Shown here one piece after another: positions 1-9,127 of a stretch of DNA of 64,000 nt. Below the pieces are notes generated by a model, which did no database searches, was not told the origin of the DNA, and worked only from the letters and a program-made list of their open reading frames with translations. The position numbers and the translations under genes are program-made. How positions within the stretch are numbered: position 1 is the first letter of the stretch; every line of letters starts with the position of its first letter. Source of the DNA: Myxococcales bacterium (GTDB lineage: Bacteria > Myxococcota_A > Bradymonadia > UBA7976 > UBA1532); assembly GCA_020633435.1 (NCBI GenBank), contig JACKDP010000001.1, positions 248,001 through 312,000 on the forward strand, in the 5' to 3' direction.

Positions 1-747
1 CGGGTGCCGACGAGCCTGCGGGAGCACCCCCTGGTGCGGCTGGCGCTGGACACCCCGGAGACGACCGCGGTGGTGGACGCCTGGCTGCCCTACGCCATCG
101 CGGGCCACGAGACGACGGGGCCTGCGCTGGCCTGGCTGCTCTGGGAGCTCTCCGGCCGCCCCGACGTGGAGGCGCCGGTGGTGCTGGAGAGCCTGGGCTT
201 CCGCCAGGCCGAGGGCGGGCGGGCCGTGCGCCCGGCCGACTACCACGACCGGCCCTGGGGCCTGGCCGTCATCCACGAGACGCTGCGGCTGCACCCGCCC
301 ATGGATCTGCTGGTGCGCACGGCGCGGGAGGCGACGACGGTGCCCCCGGACCCCGCCACCGGCATCGGCGGCTTCGCGGTGCCGGCGGGGGCCCTCGTCG
401 TCTGCGCCGTCCAGGCCATCCACCGCGACGAAGCGCGCTTCGACGACGCCGAGGCCTGGCGCCCGGAGCGGTTCTTCGATGGGTGCCCGGCCCGCGCCAG
501 CGTGGGGGAGCGGGGCCGCTACGTCTGGGAGGTCGCGCGCCAGCTCCAGGACGCCCACCACCTGCTGCCCTTCGGCGCCGGCCCCGGCCGCTGCGCCGGC
601 CGCCACCTGGCGCTGTTGGAGCACTTCCTGGTCATCGACCGCCTGCTGACGGCGTGGCGCTTCGAGCGCGCCGGCGACGCCGGACCCGAGCCGGACCGCC
701 TGATCGCCACGCCGGGCGTGCTGCCCGTGCGGGTGCGGCGGCGCTGA
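1..747 (+). CDS. cytochrome P450, C-terminal part (5' end outside window)
   Basis: The open frame runs in from the left edge, so the start is not in the window. The visible 248 codons carry the second half of a P450 monooxygenase. They show the I-helix oxygen-binding motif AGHETT (about residue 33), the K-helix ExxR in HETLRLHPP, and the haem-ligand loop PFGAGPGRCAGRH, whose Cys is the axial thiolate. The protein ends soon after the haem loop, as P450s normally do, so the 3' end is natural. Family knowledge says it hydroxylates a small organic substrate using an external redox partner. No ferredoxin or reductase gene lies downstream, and the substrate cannot be read from the sequence. The next two loci are broken genes, so this gene borders a decaying stretch. 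Confidence 0.93.
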   Translation, partial: RVPTSLREHPLVRLALDTPETTAVVDAWLPYAIAGHETTGPALAWLLWELSGRPDVEAPVVLESLGFRQAEGGRAVRPADYHDRPWGLAVIHETLRLHPPMDLLVRTAREATTVPPDPATGIGGFAVPAGALVVCAVQAIHRDEARFDDAEAWRPERFFDGCPARASVGERGRYVWEVARQLQDAHHLLPFGAGPGRCAGRHLALLEHFLVIDRLLTAWRFERAGDAGPEPDRLIATPGVLPVRVRRR

Positions 748-815
748 GCGCGCTTGGCTTGTTGCCGACTTTTGTGGATGATTCACGAAAACCGGCCACA
801 AGAGGCGGGGATCCC

Positions 816-1010
816 ATGCTGCTCGAGTTCACGGTGGGCAACTTCCGCTCTTTCGGCGAGGACGCCACCCTCAGCCTCGTGTCATCGACGCAGAAGAGCC
901 AGCACCGCGCCCTGGACGAGACGAACCGGCGCGTGGTGAAGGGCAAGGTGAGCGCGCTGCTGTCGGCGGCCGTCTTCCGGCAAACGCCAGCGGAAAGCAA
1001 CCTGTCCCGC
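816..1010 (+). pseudogene. AAA-type ATPase remnant (N-terminus, cut off at Walker A)
   Basis: An ATG at 816 opens a frame whose first 50 or so residues (MLLEFTVGNFRSFGED...) match the N-terminus of the AAA_15/OLD-like ATPases found in abortive-infection and other defence proteins. The Walker A loop, expected as GANASGKSN, is still readable but in a shifted frame: ANASGK is encoded at 980-997, while SNL at 996-1004 is back in the original frame. Two small indels therefore break the P-loop. Beyond about 1010 nothing resembling the rest of such an ATPase is visible. The reading frame stays open for hundreds of codons only because of the high GC. It is a dead stump, probably of a defence gene. 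Confidence 0.65.
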
Positions 1011-1074
1011 CCTGGTCGTGATCGCCCGGGCCCCGAGCCCGCGCCGCACGGCCATGATCTGCTGATCTCGCTGG

Positions 1075-3183
1075 TCGCTCAGGCTGCTGGAAGACGAGGT
1101 CGTCACCGACGGCGATCGGGGTGGCTCACCTGGATCAGTGCGCGCCATCGCGGCGGACTGCGTGCTGCTGGCGTCGACGTCCCAGGTCGACCAGGCCTCC
1201 GCCTCCGGCGCCCGCGCCATCACCACCGCGCCGCCGCTCGCCGCCGCGAACGCGACATCGGCGCCGGGAACGAGCAGCCGGGTCTCCTCGCCGGGCCCCA
1301 CGAGGGCGAGGCCGCCCCAGACCCGGCTGAAGCGCCACGCCCGCTGCCAGCGGCGTCGCCGGCCCGCGGGGACAGAGGTCGAGATCCGCGGGGCGCGGGA
1401 CGACGCCCAGATCGTGGCCCTCCATGTCGAAGAGACGCCGGTCGCACTCGCGCCCATGAACGACGGTCACGACCCCCGACTCGTCGACCCAGAGATCCCG
1501 GAGGCCGAAGTCGTGGTCGCCGGCAAACCCGCCGACTTCCCGAAGTTCGCCGCCCTGGAGCTCGGCCAGCCGGACGCGGAGCGTCGCCACGACGGGGCTG
1601 GATCCGGTCGTGTCCACGGTCCTCACCTCGTCGACCACGATCGTCCGGCCGCCGTGATGGACGGCGACGGTCCCGGTGGCATGGGAGGCCGGCCCCAGGC
1701 TCGGGCGGGCGTCGACCACCGGCTGCGACGTCGCCGGGTCCAGGTCCGTGATGGTGTGGAGCGCGAAGGTCTCGGCGTAGCCGCTGGCCAGCAGCAGCGT
1801 CCTGTCTCCCAGCGTCGCCACGGGCCTGACGCCAGGCAGGAGGCGGCGCGTCCCCGCGGGCGTCCCGTCGGTCACCCAGAGCCAGAGCTCGGGAACCGGG
1901 ACCGTCGCGGAGAAGGCCAGGAAGACCGCCTGGTCGCCCACGGTCTGCCACGCATGCGGCTGGCACGGCTGGACCGTCTGACGCCATCCCAGCCCACCCA
2001 GGCGACCTGCGACCCCTCGCCGTCGTCCCAGGTCACGACCGGGTGGCCGCGCGCATCAAGCGCCAGCGCGACCAGCCCGGTCCGCGTCGGCGCGATCATC
2101 CGTGCCCCATGAACGGTGGCGGCGGGCTCGCCTGCGGCGACGGCGCGCGGTACCGTCGCCGTCCCATCGTCAGGTGATGGATCGCCGCCCGTCGGGTGAA
2201 GCTGACCACATAGGGCGCGCGCCTCATCGCCGGACACACACGACCACCTGCGACGAGCCCACCGATGGAGGCGCTCCACCGTCCCCAGAGACGCCGATCA
2301 CCTCGTCTGCCAGCACCACGATGGCGCGGTCTGCGAGGCGCGCGATGGCGTCGACCCGCCCTCGCAGCCGGCGGTCCCATCGAGGTGCCATTCGCTGAAC
2401 CAGAGCCCGGTTATCCGGCGAAAGAGCAACCCGCCGCCAACAGCGTGGTGGATCCCGCCAGTCGGCCGGCGCGCCCCGGGAGTGCTGTCCGTGAGCCACG
2501 CGAGGCGAAGGCGGGAACGATGATCTCGTGCCGAGGCCTGGCGCGCTTGCAAAGGGGCGACCGCCCCGGGCCCACCGGCGGAGCAGCGCCCAGTCCCTGC
2601 CGTGGTGCCGTCGGTCTCCCAGAGCTCGCAGCCGGTGGTCGAACGCCAGCTTGCCGAGCACCGCCGTCGCCCGAGGACGACGCCCCGGTGGGGGCCACCA
2701 GGCGCCTGTCCCCATCGGCGTGCTGTCGGTCGACCAGAGCTCGGCGCCGCCGTCGAGCAGCCACCAGAACAACACGCGGTCACCGACGGCGGCCCCCGGC
2801 TGCGCGGTGGCCGCCACCGCCAGCGACGTGCCCTGCGCGGTGCCGTCGGTGACCCACAGGGCCTCGTCCGTGCCGAAGAAGAGTCGATCGCCCACCCGCT
2901 CGGACCAGCGGGGGGCGCGTTCCCCGTCGACGAGGGTGGTCACGCGCCCGTCCGCCAGATCGACCCCGACGAGGCGCTGCAGGCCCGCCTCGCCCGGCGC
3001 CCTCACCACCGTCCAGAGCAGCGCCCGATCGTCCAGCGTGTCCAGCCAGCGCGGCTCGTCCGCCTCCGGGTTGCCGTTCACGTCGGCCAGCAGCACCGGC
3101 TCGCCGGCCCAGGCCGCCTGCGCCGCCAGGGCGACCGCCATCCACAGGGGAGCGACGTACCCGGCCGCCCAAGATCGCACCAT
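1075..3183 (-). pseudogene. ELWxTDGTxxGT-repeat secreted protein, frameshifted
   Basis: On the minus strand a signal-peptide start (MVRSWAAGYVAPLWMAVAL; ATG at 3183 preceded by GGGAGG) leads into a beta-propeller-like protein. Copies of the motif ALWVTDGTAQGT, ELWSTDSTPMGT, CELWETDGTTAGT and LWVTDGTPAGT are spread along the locus but lie in different frames. Frame changes are needed near 2650, between about 2500 and 2280, near 1940 and near 1400. The last readable part (LALVGPGEETRLLVPG) dissolves near 1075, close to the ATPase stump that reads the other way. ELWxTDGT repeat proteins are common exported proteins in myxobacteria; their function is unknown. At least four frameshifts rule out a simple sequencing slip, and neighbouring genes read cleanly. 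Confidence 0.7.
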
Positions 3184-3379
3184 CGTGGCCTCCCATCTGC
3201 CCATGCAGGCCGCTGAGCCTTCGAGCATACCGCCGTCGGGCCGCCTGGGAAACGCGACGTCGCGGCGACGCGGCCCGGGCCCCCGCCCTCCGCGGACCGG
3301 CCCGACCGCGCCTCCCCCCTTGTCCCGCAGCGGTCGGAGGGGTTACCCCTGATAGCCCGGCCCCCCGAGAGGATGATCG

Positions 3380-4672
3380 ATGAGTGAGCTGAGCCGCTTC
3401 TTCTCCGCTGACGCCACGGCGGCCGCCGAGGCCTCCCTGTCGGCGGTGGCCCAGGGCATGGTGCCCAGCCGCATCCTGGTGCTGTCGTATGCGGTGCGGG
3501 AGGCCATCGCCCGCGGGGCGAAGGTGGCGCAGTTCACGGTGGGCGACTTCGCGCCGGCGCAGTTCGCGGTGCCGCCGGAGCTGGCGGGCTGGATCGGCGA
3601 GGCGGTGGCCGCGGGCGAGACGAACTACCCGCCCGCCGACGGCGTGCTGGCGCTGCGGCAGGCCATCCGCGACCACTACGCCGAGGTGCTGGGGCTGGAC
3701 TATCCCCTGGCGTCGGTGGTGGTCGGCTCGGGGGCGCGGCCGGGGCTGTACGGGGTCTTCCGCTGCCTGCTCGATCCGGGCGAGGTGGTGGTGACGCCGG
3801 CGCCGAGCTGGAACAACGACAACTTCGCCCAGCTCGTCGGCGCCCGACACGTGGCCGTGCCCTGCCGGCCCGAGGACGCCTTCATGCCCACGGCGGAGGC
3901 CCTGGGTCCGCACCTGCGTGAGGCGCGGCTGCTGGTGCTCTGCTCCCCCATGAACCCGTGCGGGACGATGATCCGCGAGGGGCAGCTCGCCGCCATCTGC
4001 GATCAGGTGCTGGCCGAGAACGCCCGGCGCGAGGCGGCCGGCGAGCGGCTGCTCTACGTCGTCTTCGACCAGGTCTACCGGATGCTGGTCTTCGGCGATC
4101 AGGCCCACGTCACGCCCGTGGGCGTCGCGCCGGCCATGGCGAAGTACACGATCTTCTGCGACGCCATCAGCAAGTGCTTCGCGGCCACGGGGCTGCGGGT
4201 GGGCTGGGTGGTGGCGCCCCCGGTGGTGGCCGATCGGCTGCGGGCCCTGCTGACGCATATGGGCGCCTGGGCCCCGCGCCCCGAGCAGGTGGCGGTGGCG
4301 CGCCTGCTGCGCGATGGCCCCGCGATGGACCGCTACCTCACCGGGTTCAAGGCCGCCGTGCGGGCGCGCCTCGACGTGATTCATGAAGCGTTTGAAGGGT
4401 TTGCGGCCGAGGGGCTGCCCGTGAAGGCCATCGCCCCCGAGGGGGCCATGTACCTGAGCGTCTACCTGGGCATCGAGGATCGCCTGGGCGGCGAGGACGC
4501 GGTGCGGGAGTACCTGCTGGCGGCGGCGGGCTGCGCGGTGCTGCCCTTCAGCGTCTTCGGCGACACCACCAACCGCGGCTGGTGGCGCTTCAGCGTGGGC
4601 GCCGTGGGCATCGAAGAGACGCAGGCCTGCATGGCGCGCCTGGGTGAGGCCCTGCGCCGGATCGCTGGATGA
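3380..4672 (+). CDS. PLP-dependent aminotransferase, class I/II
   Basis: This 430-residue protein has the fold-type I aminotransferase signature. SPMNPCG (about 189-195) supplies the Asn that contacts the cofactor ring. VVFDQVY holds the Asp that pairs with the pyridine nitrogen (D230). DAISKCFAATGLRVGW contains the Schiff-base lysine K265 and the substrate-carboxylate Arg region. It transfers an amino group between an amino acid and a 2-oxo acid in the cytoplasm; the sequence does not settle which. The stop (TGA, 4670-4672) overlaps the ATG of the next gene (4669), so it is translationally coupled to an SLC12-type transporter. That pairing hints that enzyme and carrier act on the same amino acid or amine. 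Confidence 0.9.
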   Translation: MSELSRFFSADATAAAEASLSAVAQGMVPSRILVLSYAVREAIARGAKVAQFTVGDFAPAQFAVPPELAGWIGEAVAAGETNYPPADGVLALRQAIRDHYAEVLGLDYPLASVVVGSGARPGLYGVFRCLLDPGEVVVTPAPSWNNDNFAQLVGARHVAVPCRPEDAFMPTAEALGPHLREARLLVLCSPMNPCGTMIREGQLAAICDQVLAENARREAAGERLLYVVFDQVYRMLVFGDQAHVTPVGVAPAMAKYTIFCDAISKCFAATGLRVGWVVAPPVVADRLRALLTHMGAWAPRPEQVAVARLLRDGPAMDRYLTGFKAAVRARLDVIHEAFEGFAAEGLPVKAIAPEGAMYLSVYLGIEDRLGGEDAVREYLLAAAGCAVLPFSVFGDTTNRGWWRFSVGAVGIEETQACMARLGEALRRIAG

Positions 4673-6981
4673 CGACGACGGAGGGCGCGGCCGACGCGCG
4701 GCGGCTGGGGACGTTCGGGGGGGTGTTCACGCCGAGCATCCTGACGATCCTCGGCGTGATCATGTACCTGCGGATCGGGTGGGTGGTGGGCCACGCGGGC
4801 CTCGCCGGCGCCCTGATCATCGTCGTGATCTCGCACCTCATCACCGTCAGCACCGGGCTCTCGGTCAGCAGCATCGCCACCAACCGGCAGGTCGGGGCCG
4901 GCGGCGCCTACTTCATGATCTCTCGCTCCCTCGGCGCCCCCGCCGGGGCGGCCATCGGGCTGCCGCTCTTCTTCGCCCAGGCCCTCTCCGTCACCTTCTA
5001 CATCGTCGGCTTCACCGAGTCCCTCGGCTACATCATCGGCCCCAACCCGCCCATCTGGCTGGATCCGCGGCTGATCTCGTCGGTGACGCTCGTCGGCCTG
5101 ACGCTCATCGCCCTGCGCAGCGCCGAGGCGGCCATCAAGGCGCAGTACGTCATCATGGCGGTCATCGGGCTGTCGCTGGTGTCGTTCGCCTTCGGCCGCG
5201 CCGAGCACCCGCCCGCCGAGGTGACGTGGTTCGCCGAGGGGGGCCAGCCCTTCGCGGCGGTCTTCGCCGTCTTCTTCCCCGCCGTGACCGGCATCATGGC
5301 GGGCGTGAGCATGTCGGGGGATCTGAAGGATCCCCGCCGGTCCCTGCCCCGCGGCACGCTCTTCGCCATCGGCGTGGGCTTCCTCGTCTACATGCTCTTC
5401 CCGGTGCTGCTGGCCTTCAACTTCGACTCGGAGACGCTGCGCCGGGACAACCAGGCCGTCTTCGAGATGGCGCTGGTGCCCCAGCTCATCTACCTGGGGG
5501 TGTGGGGCGCGACGCTCTCGAGCGCCGTGGGCAGCATCATGTCGGCGCCGCGGACGCTGCAGGCGCTCGCGCTCGACAGCCTGGCCCCGCGCTTCTTCGC
5601 CAAGGGCCACGGGCCGGCCAACGAGCCCCGCAACGGCCTCATCTTCACGTTCCTGCTGGCCGAGCTGGGCATCCTGGTCGGCAGCCTCGACCTCATCGCC
5701 CCCGTCCTGACGATGTTCTTCCTGGCCACCTACGGGGTGACGAACCTGGCCTGCGCCCTGGAGCGCTGGGCCGCGAGCCCGGTGTTCCGGCCGACGTTCC
5801 GGGTGTCGGCCCTGGTGAGCGCGGCCGGGGCCGTGGCCTGCTTCTACGTGATGAGCATCATCAACCTCGGCGCGATGGTGGCCGCGGCGCTCATCTGCGG
5901 GGGCATCTACGTCTACGTGGAGCGCCGCAACCTCAACACCACCTTCGGCGACGCCCGCCACGGCATCTGGGCGGCGCTGGTGCGGACGTCCCTGCGGCAC
6001 CTGCACCGGGCCGACTTCCACCCGATGAACTGGCGCCCGAACCTGCTCATCTTCGGCGGCCCGCCGAAGCGCCGCCGCTACCTGCTCGACCTGGGCGCCG
6101 CGATGGTGCAGGAGCGCGGGATTGTCTCGTACTTTCAGCTACTTCGGGGCGAGGTCGCCGACCTGGCCGACCGCCGGATCGTGGCCGGCAAGCGGCTGGA
6201 CGCCATCAGCGAGGACTTCCCCAACGTCTTCTTCCGGGCCGACATCGTGCCCGACGTCTACGCGGGGGCCGTGACCGTCAGCCAGTCCTATGGCATCGGC
6301 AACCTGGAGGCCAACTCGGTGATGCTGGGGTGGCTGCACAAGCGGGATCGGGCCCCGGCCTACTTCCGCATGCTGGGCGACCTGTCGCGGCTGCACAACT
6401 CGCTCTTCCTGGTGCGCTACGACCCGGTGCGGTCGTACGGCGCGCGCCGGACCATCCACGTCTGGTGGGGCGGCCTGGAGGCCAACGGCGCGATGATGCT
6501 GCTGCTGGCCTATCTGCTGACGAGCGACGGCAAGTGGCGCCACGCCACCGTCACGGCCCTGACCGTGGTGGACAGCCCCGAGGACGCGGCGCGCGCCGAG
6601 GCCGGCCTGCGGCGCATCTTCGAGGCCGCCCGCCTGGAGGCCGAGCCGCGGGTGCTGCTGCGGGAGGGGCGGCCCATCCCCGCGCTGATGGCGGAGGTCA
6701 GCGGCGACGCCGACCTGGCGGTCATCGGCCTGCGCCTGCCCCGGGAGACGGGCGGCGGCGAGACGGATCCCGAGGAGGTGGATGTGTCGCTCTCGGGCTC
6801 GTTCAACCCGGCCGACTCGGACACCTACGGCCTGCCCGTGGGGCGGGTGCCGGCGCTCGCCGACGACGTGGCGCTGGACCTGCTCGACCACTACAACCGC
6901 CTGCTCGCCGGGCTGCCCACCACCGTCCTGGTGCACAGCAGCCTCGACTTCCAGGGCTCACCCGTCCTCTTCGACGAGTAG
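4669..6981 (+). CDS. SLC12-type (cation-chloride cotransporter-like) APC superfamily transporter
   Basis: The 770-residue membrane protein opens with GTFGGVFTPSILTILGVIMY, the hallmark first segment of the SLC12 cation-chloride cotransporters, followed by about twelve hydrophobic segments to near residue 430. The remaining 300 or so residues form a soluble cytoplasmic domain, also typical of SLC12 proteins, with two Rossmann-like halves. Animal members move Na+, K+ and Cl-; prokaryotic relatives may move ions or amino acids. The start codon overlaps the stop of the aminotransferase upstream (ATGA), which favours a co-expressed pair. The last 24 bases overlap tail-to-tail with the DMT transporter on the other strand. 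The SLC12 family is a confident call; the substrate is not known. Confidence 0.85.
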   Translation: MTTTEGAADARRLGTFGGVFTPSILTILGVIMYLRIGWVVGHAGLAGALIIVVISHLITVSTGLSVSSIATNRQVGAGGAYFMISRSLGAPAGAAIGLPLFFAQALSVTFYIVGFTESLGYIIGPNPPIWLDPRLISSVTLVGLTLIALRSAEAAIKAQYVIMAVIGLSLVSFAFGRAEHPPAEVTWFAEGGQPFAAVFAVFFPAVTGIMAGVSMSGDLKDPRRSLPRGTLFAIGVGFLVYMLFPVLLAFNFDSETLRRDNQAVFEMALVPQLIYLGVWGATLSSAVGSIMSAPRTLQALALDSLAPRFFAKGHGPANEPRNGLIFTFLLAELGILVGSLDLIAPVLTMFFLATYGVTNLACALERWAASPVFRPTFRVSALVSAAGAVACFYVMSIINLGAMVAAALICGGIYVYVERRNLNTTFGDARHGIWAALVRTSLRHLHRADFHPMNWRPNLLIFGGPPKRRRYLLDLGAAMVQERGIVSYFQLLRGEVADLADRRIVAGKRLDAISEDFPNVFFRADIVPDVYAGAVTVSQSYGIGNLEANSVMLGWLHKRDRAPAYFRMLGDLSRLHNSLFLVRYDPVRSYGARRTIHVWWGGLEANGAMMLLLAYLLTSDGKWRHATVTALTVVDSPEDAARAEAGLRRIFEAARLEAEPRVLLREGRPIPALMAEVSGDADLAVIGLRLPRETGGGETDPEEVDVSLSGSFNPADSDTYGLPVGRVPALADDVALDLLDHYNRLLAGLPTTVLVHSSLDFQGSPVLFDE

Positions 6982-7839
6982 GGCCGGCCGGGGCCGCCAG
7001 AGGGCGGTGACCACCGCGACCAGGATGATGGCGGAGCCCGCGGCCACCTCGCCCGTGACGGCCTCGCCCAGCACCAGCCAGGCGATGAGCGACGCGCCGA
7101 CGGGCTCGCCCACGGTGGCGAGGCCGACGACCGTGGGCGTGGTGTGCCGCAGGGACCAGGTGAGCAGGCTGTGGCCGACGAGCTGCGGGATGGCGGCGGC
7201 CAGGGCCAGCCAGCCCCAGGCCGCGGGCGAGGCGGCGACGGGCGCGTGGCCCAGCACCAGCGCCGTCCCGAGCAGCGTCACCCCGCCCACGGCGGCGGCG
7301 ATGCCCGTGAACCCGAGCGGATCCACGCGCCCCAGCCGCCGCACCACCAGCAGGTACCCCGCCATGGCCGCGGCCCCGAGCAGGGCCAGCGCGTCGCCGA
7401 CGAGGGCGTCCCCCGCCAGCTCCAGGTGGGCGCCGCCGATGACGCCGACGCCGGCGGTCGCCAGGCCGATGGCCAGCCACAGCCGCCCGGTGGGCCGGTC
7501 GCGGCCGGTGGCGACGCCGATGATGGCCAGCAGCAGCGGCGTCGCGGTGACGAGCGTCACCGAGGCCGCCACGCTCGTCAGCTTGAGGGACCAGACCCAG
7601 GCCCCGAAGTGCAGGCCGTACAGGCCGCCGGCCACCACCCCCCAGCGCAGGTGCGTGGCGGGGAGCCGCCCCTGGCGGTGGGCCCGCAGGCTGAACGGCA
7701 GCAGGCAGGTCGCGGCGAGCAGCAGGCGCAGGCCCGAGGCCACCAGCGGCGGCGTGGGCGCGGCCAGGCGGAACAGCGGGCCCGCGAACGAGATGGCCAG
7801 GACGGCGATGGCGAGGGCCGCGACGACCCGGCGGCCCAT
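6958..7839 (-). CDS. EamA/DMT-family transporter
   Basis: A 293-residue protein built almost wholly of about ten hydrophobic segments in two similar halves, the classical arrangement of drug/metabolite (EamA) transporters. The C-terminal half contains the typical LATVGEPVGASLIAWLVLGEAVTG motif region. Such proteins export or import amino acids, purines or other small metabolites across the inner membrane. It is the last gene of the minus-strand run Rrf2, JAMM peptidase, LarE, transporter: only six bases separate it from the larE stop. Some members export cysteine-pathway metabolites, which would suit its sulfur-linked neighbours, but that is inference. Confidence 0.85.
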   Translation of the reverse strand: MGRRVVAALAIAVLAISFAGPLFRLAAPTPPLVASGLRLLLAATCLLPFSLRAHRQGRLPATHLRWGVVAGGLYGLHFGAWVWSLKLTSVAASVTLVTATPLLLAIIGVATGRDRPTGRLWLAIGLATAGVGVIGGAHLELAGDALVGDALALLGAAAMAGYLLVVRRLGRVDPLGFTGIAAAVGGVTLLGTALVLGHAPVAASPAAWGWLALAAAIPQLVGHSLLTWSLRHTTPTVVGLATVGEPVGASLIAWLVLGEAVTGEVAAGSAIILVAVVTALWRPRPALLVEEDG

Positions 7840-7845
7840 GGGGGA

Positions 7846-8670
7846 TCAGCCGGTGATGGTGATGAGGGCGTCGTTGCCGCTGCCCGTGCGGTAGCCGCGC
7901 AGGTCGACGGTGACGTGCCGGAAGCCCGCCGCCCGGCCCGCCTCCATCACCGCCGCCTGGAGGGCGGGATCGGCGAAGAGTCGTTGCATTTCAACGGGAT
8001 CCAGCTCGATGCGCACCAGGTCGTCGTGGAAGCGCGCCCGGAAGAGGCGGAAGCCCAGGGCGTGCAGGCCCGCCTCGCAGCGCGTCACCTTGCCCAGCCG
8101 CTCTGGATCGATGGCCGTGCCGGCCGGGAAGCGGCTCGACAGGCAGGCCCCCGCGGGCTTGTCCCAGGTGGGCAGGCCCCGGGTGCGCGAGAGCGCGCGG
8201 ATGGCGGCCTTGTCGAGGCCCGCCTCGATGAGGGGGGCGCGCACGGCCCGCTCGTCGGCGGCGCGCATCCCCGGGCGGTGATCGCCCAGGTCATCGGGGA
8301 TGGCGCCGTAGCAGAGCTGCCCCAGGTCGAGGCGGCGGGCGGCCTCGGCGGCCACCTCGAAGAGCTCCGTCTTGCAGTGGTAGCAGCGGTCGCCGCCGTT
8401 CTGCCGGTAGCCGGCCCGCTCCATCTCGTGGGTGGGCACCTCCATCAGGCGCGTCCCCATGGCAGCGGCCAGGCGGCGGGCCTCCTCCAGCTCCCACGGG
8501 GGCAGGCTGGGCGAGACGGCGATGAGCCCCGTCGCGCGGTCGCCCAGCACGTCCACGGCCACCTGCAGCAGGAAGGTGCTGTCCACGCCGCCCGAGAAGG
8601 CCACGAGCACGCGGTCGAGATCCCGCAGGATGCTCTCCAGGCGCGCCAGCGGCGTGATCACGTCGTTCAT
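7846..8670 (-). CDS. larE: ATP-dependent sulfur transferase LarE
   Basis: The 274-residue protein has the PP-loop ATP-pyrophosphatase motif FSGGVDST (about 25-32), which adenylates the substrate carboxylate, and the family signature around KPAGACLSSRFPAGT. LarE inserts sulfur into the nickel-pincer (NPN) precursor used by lactate racemase and related enzymes. Three cysteines stand out: C96 and C99 in CYHC, and C176 in GACLSSR. A CxxC plus a later Cys is the pattern of the [4Fe-4S]-dependent LarE type, as opposed to the single-Cys sacrificial type. The ATG at 8670 was chosen because GAGGAG lies just upstream; a longer frame to 8724 lacks a site. No larB, larC or larA is in the window. Confidence 0.88.
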   Translation of the reverse strand: MNDVITPLARLESILRDLDRVLVAFSGGVDSTFLLQVAVDVLGDRATGLIAVSPSLPPWELEEARRLAAAMGTRLMEVPTHEMERAGYRQNGGDRCYHCKTELFEVAAEAARRLDLGQLCYGAIPDDLGDHRPGMRAADERAVRAPLIEAGLDKAAIRALSRTRGLPTWDKPAGACLSSRFPAGTAIDPERLGKVTRCEAGLHALGFRLFRARFHDDLVRIELDPVEMQRLFADPALQAAVMEAGRAAGFRHVTVDLRGYRTGSGNDALITITG

Positions 8671-8698
8671 CGGCTCCTCGCAAACGCTCGCCCGCGAT

Positions 8699-9127
8699 CT
8701 ACCCGGGTGCCGGGCCGCGCGCAACCACGAAGTCCCCGGCCGCCGCCGAGAAGCGGTAGCGCACCACCGCCAGCGCCCGGCCCGCGCGGACCTCCACGAT
8801 CCAGTGCTCCACCCCGGGCCAGGCCGGCCGGCCGTCCACCAGCGCCCCGCGGCGGTCGGCGGCGCTCAGGGTCGGCGGCGCGTCGCAGTGGGCGTGGTAG
8901 AGGGCCACGAGGCGCTCGCCCCGCCGGCGGCTGGCCACGAGGGTGGCCGGATCGAGGAGGAAGAGTCCGGGGCCGGGGGCGAGGTTGCGGGCCGGGCGGT
9001 GGGCCAGGGCGGCGTCCCTACCGCGCACGACCAGGCCGCAGGCCTCCGCGGGGGCCTCGGCCTCGGCGTGGGCGGCGAGGGCCGCCCAGAGGGCCGCGCC
9101 GGCCTCTCCCCCGAAAACCTCAGTCAA
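8699..9127 (-). CDS. JAMM/MPN+ metallopeptidase (M67 family)
   Basis: The 142-residue protein carries the zinc-peptidase signature HxHx7SxxD (H78, H80, S88, D91) and an upstream acidic residue in PAEACG (E28). This is the bacterial Mec+/CysO-peptidase type of JAMM protein, which trims the C-terminus of ubiquitin-like sulfur-carrier proteins or releases their cysteine adducts. The likely start is TTG at 9127, which overlaps the TGA of the Rrf2 gene (TTGA); no ATG or GTG is available in frame nearby. It lies between an Rrf2 regulator and larE, which supports a role in sulfur transfer. No sulfur-carrier gene is nearby, so the substrate must be encoded elsewhere. Confidence 0.82.
   Translation of the reverse strand: MTEVFGGEAGAALWAALAAHAEAEAPAEACGLVVRGRDAALAHRPARNLAPGPGLFLLDPATLVASRRRGERLVALYHAHCDAPPTLSAADRRGALVDGRPAWPGVEHWIVEVRAGRALAVVRYRFSAAAGDFVVARGPAPG

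Noticed and set aside
4462..6021. 519-residue minus-strand frame
   Set aside because: It is antisense to the SLC12-like transporter with no signal, motif or start.
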